Assembly: GCF_000013665.1 (NCBI RefSeq)
Contig: NC_007912.1
Coordinates: 2,094,501 to 2,158,500, forward strand
Direction: 5' to 3'
DNA: 64,000 nucleotides
DNA from: Saccharophagus degradans 2-40
GTDB lineage: Bacteria > Pseudomonadota > Gammaproteobacteria > Pseudomonadales > Cellvibrionaceae
The notes beneath the pieces were generated by a model. That model worked only from the letters and a program-made list of their open reading frames with translations, was not told the DNA's origin and ran no database searches. Positions 56,354 to 64,000 of the stretch are shown here, piece by piece. The translations under genes were made by a program, and so were the position numbers. Numbering within the stretch: the stretch's first letter is position 1; every line of letters starts with the position of its first letter.

Positions 56354-56995
56354 TTATCGCTTGTTAGGTTTGTTAGTTGGCTTAGTGGTTCTTTTTTTGT
56401 AATTCCCCGTGCTGGTGCGAGGTTTTTGCTTAGGAGGGGCGAGGTGAACAGTTTCTTCTTTGTAGCTGCCTGGTGCTAGGTTGTCTAATTGCCACGGGCC
56501 TATTGCTGCTCGAATCAAGCGCAAAGTTGGGTAGTTTACAGCAGCTGTCATTCTGCGTACTTGACGGTTTTTTCCTTCGCTAATAGTTAGGCGTAGCCAG
56601 CTTGTGGGAATGTTTTTTCGTTCGCGCACAGGTGGGTTGCGCTCCCACAAGTTTTGCGGTGGTGCAATTTTTTTTGCTTTAGCTGGTTTGGTTTTGCCGT
56701 CTTTAAGTTCTACGCCCGCTTCTAATTGCGCTATTGCTTCTTGGGTAATGTCACCTTCAACCTGCACCCAATAGGTTTTTTCGAGTTTTTGGCTGGGGTG
56801 GCTAATCCTGTGTTGGAGGCTGCCATTGTTAGTAAGAATGAGTAAACCTTCTGAATCTAGATCTAACCTGCCTGCGGGGTAGTAATCTTTATACTTTCCA
56901 TCTGGTAGCAAGTTGGCAAGGGTGTTGCGGCCTTCTCCATCGGTAAATTGGCAGAGGGTATTGTAAGGTTTATTGATAAGAAGCAGTGATGCCAT
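56354..56995 (-). CDS. rluE: 23S rRNA pseudouridine synthase RluE
   Basis: RsuA-family pseudouridine synthase (213 aa) that modifies U2457 of 23S rRNA in E. coli. The catalytic Asp is in GRLDLDSEGLLIL, and KNRQVRRMTAAV is the RsuA/RluE signature. The start MASLLLINKPYNTLCQFTD matches RluE. The C-terminal tail is Lys- and Thr-rich. It is divergent from idh, with a 10-bp dyad and a -10 element in the gap. Confidence 0.92.
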   Translation of the reverse strand: MASLLLINKPYNTLCQFTDGEGRNTLANLLPDGKYKDYYPAGRLDLDSEGLLILTNNGSLQHRISHPSQKLEKTYWVQVEGDITQEAIAQLEAGVELKDGKTKPAKAKKIAPPQNLWERNPPVRERKNIPTSWLRLTISEGKNRQVRRMTAAVNYPTLRLIRAAIGPWQLDNLAPGSYKEETVHLAPPKQKPRTSTGNYKKRTTKPTNKPNKR

Positions 56996-57078
56996 TGGTA
57001 GCCGTTAAGTCTAAATGTTTAATTATGGGGCGTTTTTGCTATTTTAAGTGCAGTTTGCACCAGTTTGAGTCGAAAACG

Positions 57079-57109
57079 CGTAAGTTCGTGCTGTATGGCC
57101 GAACTTACG
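57079..57109. promoter_or_regulatory. 10-bp perfect dyad between rluE and idh
   Basis: CGTAAGTTCG (57079-57088) and CGAACTTACG (57100-57109), 11 nt apart, just upstream of the idh -10 element. It may be a regulator-binding site. Confidence 0.6.
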
Positions 57110-57127
57110 TTTACTACTAAAGCCTGA

Positions 57128-59473
<2,346 letters not shown>

Positions 59474-59500
59474 TTAAAAAATTACTGAATGAGTGTGTAA

Positions 59501-59527
59501 AGGGCTGGTAATCCAGCCCTTTTTTTT
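59501..59527 (+). terminator. Terminator after idh
   Basis: AGGGCTGG / CCAGCCCT 8-bp stem, TAAT loop and seven Ts. Confidence 0.94.
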
Positions 59528-59530
59528 GCT

Positions 59531-59597
59531 TCTAGAAATTGAAATGCCAACATTGGGTCCACGGCAAAGCCTCCCAATATTGAGCGGGATTTCTAGA
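59531..59597. repeat. 67-nt nested inverted repeat between idh and cspD
   Basis: Outer arms TCTAGAAAT (59531-59539) and ATTTCTAGA (59589-59597) enclose inner arms CAACATTGGG / CCCAATATTG with one mismatch. It lies 3' of cspD (minus strand) and could be its mRNA end. Confidence 0.6.
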
Positions 59598-59620
59598 TTT
59601 TAAGCGAAAAGGTGGGCTGC

Positions 59621-59890
59621 TTAACCGGGTTCGGTTTCTGCTATAGATTGCTCTACAGTAGGTTGCTGCTCACTGGTTTCGGGTAAGTCTGTGCATTGAA
59701 TGTTTTTAGCGTGCAAACCTTTATCACCTTTTTCGATCTCAAAGGTAACGGGTTGGCCAGCTTTTAGCGTACGATAACCTTCCATTTCGATGGAAGAGTA
59801 GTGTGCGAAGAGGTCTTCTCCGCCGGCGTCAGGTAGAATAAACCCAAAGCCCTTAGCATTGTTAAACCATTTGACGGTTCCGGTAGGCAT
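59621..59890 (-). CDS. cspD: Cold-shock domain protein CspD
   Basis: An 89-aa nucleic-acid-binding protein of the CspD kind, which in E. coli inhibits replication in stationary phase. RNP1 is KGFGFI and RNP2 is DLFAHY. The first 70 residues form the five-stranded barrel; the acidic tail ([18 protein letters not shown]) is variable. It is divergent from clpS, the conserved cspD-clpS-clpA setting. Confidence 0.93.
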   Translation of the reverse strand: MPTGTVKWFNNAKGFGFILPDAGGEDLFAHYSSIEMEGYRTLKAGQPVTFEIEKGDKGLHAKNIQCTDLPETSEQQPTVEQSIAETEPG

Positions 59891-60128
59891 AGCTCGGTCC
59901 CTTTAATATTGATGCATTAACCCTTATTTAAGTAATCCATTGGGCACTTATTGTTATTACTGCAATCACGGTCCTCGCAATTGCACACTTTGTAACCAAC
60001 TGTAACCTTATTGTCAAGTGCTGATGGTTATTAGTACAGATTTTTTAGATCGAAGTGCTTCAAATTTGTGAATTTTGTGGCGTATAGTTAATCTGGAAGT
60101 ATGAATTTTCCGTAGGTTTGGATATCAA

Positions 60129-60503
60129 ATGGGTAAACTTGAAAAACTTCTACTAACATTAAGTAAAGAGAGTGATGAAGACACCACTTTTGACGGTGGA
60201 GTCGCCGTACAGGCGGAAAAGCCTCGCTTAAAGCGGCCCCCAATGTACAAAGTAGTTATGTTGAATGATGACTACACGCCAATGGAATTTGTGGTTGAGG
60301 TGTTGGAACTCTTTTTTAGTATGAATCGTGAATCGGCAACAAGAATTATGCTTCGCGTTCATACAGAGGGAAAGGCTGTTTGCGGTGTGTTTTCGCGTGA
60401 TGTAGCAGAAACAAAAGCGGCCCAAGTAAACCAATACGCAAAACAAAATGAACATCCGTTGCTTTGCGAGATCGAAGCGTCATCCGATGACGATTCGGAC
60501 TAG
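60129..60503 (+). CDS. clpS: ClpS, N-degron adaptor of ClpA
   Basis: A 124-aa adaptor that delivers N-end-rule substrates to ClpAP. The binding pocket is visible in [20 protein letters not shown] and [17 protein letters not shown]. The N-terminal 40 residues are acidic and flexible. The clpA ATG follows 28 nt after its stop. Confidence 0.95.
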   Translation: MGKLEKLLLTLSKESDEDTTFDGGVAVQAEKPRLKRPPMYKVVMLNDDYTPMEFVVEVLELFFSMNRESATRIMLRVHTEGKAVCGVFSRDVAETKAAQVNQYAKQNEHPLLCEIEASSDDDSD

Positions 60504-60531
60504 TCTAACCAGCTCGAAGGTGCAGTAGCCC

Positions 60532-62817
60532 ATGTTGAGTAAAGAATTAGAGTCCACATTAAATGCGGCATTCCGTGGAGCGAGAACCAAGCGTCATGAG
60601 TTTATGACGGTGGAGCACTTGCTCTTGGCATTATTAGACAACGAGTCAGCTTCTAGCGTGCTTAGGGCGTGCGGTGCTGACTTGGCGTTTTTGCGTCAAG
60701 AACTCTCTGAATTTGTGGATTCCACAACGCCACTTATTCCAGAAGATGACGACGAGCGCGAAACGCAGCCTACGCTGGGGTTCCAGCGTGTATTGCAGCG
60801 TGCTGTTTTTCACGTGCAATCGTCCGGTAAAAATGAGGTGACGGGTGCCAATGTACTGGTTGCCATTTTTAGTGAGCAAGAAAGCCAAGCTGTTTTTTAC
60901 CTAAAACAGCAAAGCGTTGCTCGGATCGATGTGGTGAATTTTATCACCCACGGCATTTCCAAGGTTTCAGGTTCGGCCAGCCACGGTGTAGAGGGTGGCC
61001 ACCAAGAGCAGCATGACGACGAAGCGTCGGGTGCCAGCGTTGGCGATGGTCAGCAGCAGCCGCTGGAATCATTCGCAACCAATTTAAATGAGCAGGCGCT
61101 GCTAGGGCGTATAGACCCGTTAGTAGGGCGTGACTCTGAGGTGGAGCGAGTAGTGCAAATTCTTGCTCGTCGCCGTAAAAACAACCCCCTATTGGTTGGG
61201 GAAAGCGGTGTAGGTAAAACCGCTATAGCCGAAGGCTTAGCCAAAAAGATTGTAGACGAAGAAGTGCCAGAGATATTGGCAAACAGTGTTGTGTACTCCT
61301 TGGATATGGGGTCGCTGTTGGCGGGCACTAAATATCGCGGCGATTTTGAGAAACGTTTTAAAGGGCTGTTGGCAGACCTTAAAAAACGCGAAGGCGCTAT
61401 TTTGTTTATCGATGAAATACACACCATCATTGGTGCGGGTGCCGCATCCGGTGGGGTGATGGATGCATCGAATCTGCTTAAGCCCCTGTTAACCAGTGGT
61501 GATTTACGCTGCATAGGTTCAACCACCTTCCAAGAATATCGAGGTATCTTTGATAAAGATCGCGCGCTCTCTCGTCGTTTCCAAAAGATAGACGTTAACG
61601 AGCCAAGCGTAGACGATACCTACAAGATTCTTAAGGGCCTTAAAACGCGTTTCGAGAAGCACCACAACCTCAAATACACCGATACAGCCCTTAAGGCGGC
61701 TGCGGAACTCGCTGGCAAGTACATCAGCGACCGCTTTATGCCCGATAAGGCCATTGATGTTATTGACGAGGCGGGTGCCTTCCAGCAGCTGCAGCCTGAA
61801 TCTAAGCGCAAAAAACAAATTGGTGTGCGCGATATTGAAGAAATTGTAGCCAAAATAGCGCGTATACCGGCCAAGAGTGTGTCGTCTTCTGATAAGTCGC
61901 TACTTGTTAAGCTTGAAGATACCTTGCGCATGACAGTATTTGGTCAGCATGAGGCTATTAGTACTATTACTTCGGCTATCAAGCTCTCGCGAGCAGGTTT
62001 AACCAATCACGATAAGCCAATTGGTTCGTTCTTGTTTGCTGGCCCCACGGGCGTTGGTAAAACTGAGTTGTGTAAGCAGTTGGCAACGGCAATGGGTGTA
62101 GAGCTGATTCGCTTCGATATGTCTGAGTATATGGAGCGCCACACGGTGTCGCGCCTAATTGGTGCGCCTCCAGGCTACGTAGGCTTCGATCAGGGCGGTT
62201 TACTCACCGATGCAGTAACAAAACACCCGCATTGCGTAGTGTTGCTTGACGAGCTTGAGAAGGCCCATCCAGACGTGTTTAACCTTTTGCTGCAAGTAAT
62301 GGATCACGGTTCGCTTACCGACAATAACGGTAGAGCAGCGGATTTCCGCAATGTTGTGCTTATTATGACAACTAACGCAGGTGCGGAGGTGATGAGCAGG
62401 GCGAGTATGGGCTTTACCCATCAGGATCACTCAACCGATGGTATGGAGGCAATTAAAAAGGCCTTTACACCAGAATTCCGCAACCGAATGGATGCCATTA
62501 TTCAGTTTGGGCCGCTTTCACTCGAAGTTATTCGCACTGTAGTGGATAAGTTCTTGATGGAGCTGCAGTCGCAGTTGGATGATAAGAAGATTACGCTTGA
62601 AGTTACTGATGAGGCGCGTGACTGGTTGGCCATTAACGGCTATGACGAGAAGATGGGGGCACGCCCAATGGCTCGTATTATCCAAGAGCACGTGAAGAAA
62701 CCTTTGGCTGAAATGGTGCTGTTTGGTGCGCTTTCGGAGAAGGGCGGTACAGTGCAAATAGCGGTTGTCGACGATAAGATCGTTATTGAGGCAGAAGAGG
62801 TGTTGGTGGCGAGTTAG
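60532..62817 (+). CDS. clpA: ATP-dependent protease ATPase subunit ClpA
   Basis: Hexameric unfoldase of ClpAP with 761 aa. It has an N-terminal Clp repeat pair, then D1 with Walker A GESGVGKTAIAEG and D2 with GPTGVGKTELCKQ. The D2 Walker B is VLLDELEKAHPD. The linker between the N-domain and D1 (about residues 145-180) is rich in acidic residues and His, somewhat longer than in E. coli. It shares a terminator with infA. Confidence 0.97.
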   Translation: MLSKELESTLNAAFRGARTKRHEFMTVEHLLLALLDNESASSVLRACGADLAFLRQELSEFVDSTTPLIPEDDDERETQPTLGFQRVLQRAVFHVQSSGKNEVTGANVLVAIFSEQESQAVFYLKQQSVARIDVVNFITHGISKVSGSASHGVEGGHQEQHDDEASGASVGDGQQQPLESFATNLNEQALLGRIDPLVGRDSEVERVVQILARRRKNNPLLVGESGVGKTAIAEGLAKKIVDEEVPEILANSVVYSLDMGSLLAGTKYRGDFEKRFKGLLADLKKREGAILFIDEIHTIIGAGAASGGVMDASNLLKPLLTSGDLRCIGSTTFQEYRGIFDKDRALSRRFQKIDVNEPSVDDTYKILKGLKTRFEKHHNLKYTDTALKAAAELAGKYISDRFMPDKAIDVIDEAGAFQQLQPESKRKKQIGVRDIEEIVAKIARIPAKSVSSSDKSLLVKLEDTLRMTVFGQHEAISTITSAIKLSRAGLTNHDKPIGSFLFAGPTGVGKTELCKQLATAMGVELIRFDMSEYMERHTVSRLIGAPPGYVGFDQGGLLTDAVTKHPHCVVLLDELEKAHPDVFNLLLQVMDHGSLTDNNGRAADFRNVVLIMTTNAGAEVMSRASMGFTHQDHSTDGMEAIKKAFTPEFRNRMDAIIQFGPLSLEVIRTVVDKFLMELQSQLDDKKITLEVTDEARDWLAINGYDEKMGARPMARIIQEHVKKPLAEMVLFGALSEKGGTVQIAVVDDKIVIEAEEVLVAS

Positions 62818-62840
62818 CCGCGCCTTTAAATTTTAGGCAC

Positions 62841-62880
62841 AAAAAAGCCCGCTAATGGTTAACCAGTAGCGGGTTTTTTA
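62841..62880. terminator. Shared terminator of clpA and infA
   Basis: AAAAAAGCCCGCTA / TAGCGGGTTTTTT stem with one G-T pair and a T-run on both strands, between converging genes. Confidence 0.92.
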
Positions 62881-62905
62881 TGGAGTTTCGTTCGCTGTGT
62901 CTAAA

Positions 62906-63124
62906 TTAGCGGGCGCGGTATGTAATACGGCCTTTAGATAGGTCGTATGGAGTCATTTCTACTTTGACTTTATCGCCAGTAAGAATGCGAATGTAGTTCT
63001 TACGCATTTTGCCAGAGATATGCGCAGTAACAACGTGGCCATTTTCTAATTTGACTCGAAATGTGGTGTTTGGAAGCGTGTCGATGACTTCGCCTTCCAG
63101 TTCAAAATTGTCTTCTTTTGCCAT
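62906..63124 (-). CDS. infA: Translation initiation factor IF-1
   Basis: A 72-aa OB-fold protein with the full family sequence pattern: [34 protein letters not shown] and ITYRAR at the end. It sits convergent with clpA, the arrangement known from Pseudomonas, though aat and ate, the usual neighbours, are not seen; an M16 peptidase gene lies upstream. Confidence 0.97.
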   Translation of the reverse strand: MAKEDNFELEGEVIDTLPNTTFRVKLENGHVVTAHISGKMRKNYIRILTGDKVKVEMTPYDLSKGRITYRAR

Positions 63125-63262
63125 CCGGCACTAACCTCTACCTTTGCGGGGTGTGATTTTGGAGGCGGCATTTTGCCTGAAAAGGGCGAATAAGCCAAGC
63201 AGCATTCGGCTTTGAAAGGAAATGAGCCATAAAATAAACCTTTATGGCTCATTTGAGAGAGG

Positions 63263-64000
63263 TTATTGCGCGGGTTGTTGTGCTTGTGTTTTAGCTTTGG
63301 TCATGTCACCCGCTTTGATGTAGAGCATATTGTCGGGGTCAAAGTACCTTTGCATGGTTTTTTGAACCTGCTCAGGGGTTAGCGCAAGCAATGCCTGCTC
63401 AAACTTTTTATCTTCTAGAACTGAGCGTTTGTAAAATACTTGATCTGTTAACATTTGTACCAAGTTTTTATCTTCTGAGCGCGCTACGTGGTTGCGCTGC
63501 ACAATGCCCGATTTTGCGTTCTTAATTTCTTCCTCGGTAAAGCCTTCTTCAAGTAAGCGCGCTAGTTCCTCTTTAAAGCCTTGCTCAATGTTATCGAGGT
63601 TTTGCGGTGCGCCAATGGCGTAACCCCAAAAAGCAGCGCGTGGGCTAAGTTTGGAGGGCGAAAGTGACGCGCCGGCGCCGTAACTCCAGCCTTCTTTTTG
63701 TCTTAGACGAGTGGCCAAGCGGCTATTAATAAAACCGCCGCCAAATACGTAGTTGCCTAGCGTTAATGCGGGTACATCCTCGTGATCGGCTTGTATTTCG
63801 TAGAGGTTTACAGCTAAGAAAATACCGTTTTCTTTGTCGGGGGTATCGAATACGGCTGGCGTGGTGTCGATGGCGTTGTAATCTTCAACGATATGTACAT
63901 ACGGCGTATCATTTTTCCAGTCGGCAAATTGTGCTTCTAATTCTTTTAATATCACTTCGGGTTCAACATCGCCAACAACGGATACAATCATATTGTTTGC
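63263..64000 (-). CDS. M16 (pitrilysin) family peptidase, N-terminus outside window
   Basis: The C-terminal 240 or so residues of an M16-type zinc peptidase, open to the end of the window. The opening NMIVSVVGDVEPEVILKELE is the link after the first domain; LTLGNYVFGGGFINSRLATRLRQKEGWSYGAGASL is the inactive-domain motif. The zinc motif HxxEH lies beyond the edge. The protein may be periplasmic, but no signal peptide can be seen. It ends in QAQQPAQ. Confidence 0.88.
   Translation of the reverse strand, partial: ANNMIVSVVGDVEPEVILKELEAQFADWKNDTPYVHIVEDYNAIDTTPAVFDTPDKENGIFLAVNLYEIQADHEDVPALTLGNYVFGGGFINSRLATRLRQKEGWSYGAGASLSPSKLSPRAAFWGYAIGAPQNLDNIEQGFKEELARLLEEGFTEEEIKNAKSGIVQRNHVARSEDKNLVQMLTDQVFYKRSVLEDKKFEQALLALTPEQVQKTMQRYFDPDNMLYIKAGDMTKAKTQAQQPAQ

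Overview
The window looks like chromosome of a marine, polysaccharide-degrading gammaproteobacterium, most likely Saccharophagus or a close relative in the Cellvibrionaceae. The main clues are a modular secreted rhamnogalacturonan lyase with a 33-serine linker before a CBM2 domain, a GH43 lipoprotein, and Pseudomonas-like gene order around purB-hflD-mnmA and idh-cspD-clpS-clpA-infA. The species assignment is inference from remembered architecture, not from a search. I see no tRNA, rRNA, CRISPR array or intact insertion sequence.

Region by region. (1) 1-3792 holds the end of the fatty-acid cluster: fabF (partial), pabC, mltG, tmk. (2) 3837-25629 separates tmk from its usual partner holB. It carries a flavoprotein, a decayed IS66 transposase, a DUF4132-family protein, a thioredoxin-like membrane protein, an ankyrin protein, a small membrane protein, a four-gene ectoine-breakdown operon on the minus strand (doeB2, doeD, doeA, doeC), an ABM-fold protein, an ECF sigma factor fused to a membrane domain and divergent from a secreted CIA30-like protein, an acyltransferase, the PL11 lyase and rluA. 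(3) 25772-28147 resumes the conserved order holB-pilZ-tatD. (4) 28227-36054 holds the GH43 enzyme, a glycosyltransferase-PAP2 pair, a dimeric-type dUTPase, mdh, a peroxiredoxin, a GAF-AraC regulator and yajC. (5) 36157-42691 has a sulfur flavour: a D-cysteine desulfhydrase-like enzyme, an AGCS symporter, a 5'-nucleotidase, a TauE/SafE exporter, cysB, a CxxC thioredoxin-fold protein and an APS-reductase-type cysH. (6) 42953-64000 is mostly housekeeping: thrH, pabB, a Rieske protein, a GNAT protein, roxA, purB, hflD, mnmA, a TMEM220 protein, a DUF2288 protein, rapA, a CBM48 protein, nudJ, rluE, monomeric idh, cspD, clpS, clpA, infA and a partial M16 peptidase.

The most interesting signal is in the divergent gap between the membrane-fused ECF sigma factor and the CIA30-like gene. 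Two outward-facing copies of TTGTCACCTT-N12-GGGCWCTTAC (W = A or T) sit in mirror image, one in front of each gene. This looks like an autoregulated sigma factor with its own promoter signature and a partner gene. The same sigma factor carries eight membrane pentads with glycine exactly every fifth residue. Other points of note are an in-frame TGA at codon 5 of the doeB2-like gene behind a good ribosome site, a 9-bp tandem repeat inside pabC, and a DUF4132 protein that seems to stop short next to the IS66 relic. mdh and idh also share a -10/discriminator sequence.
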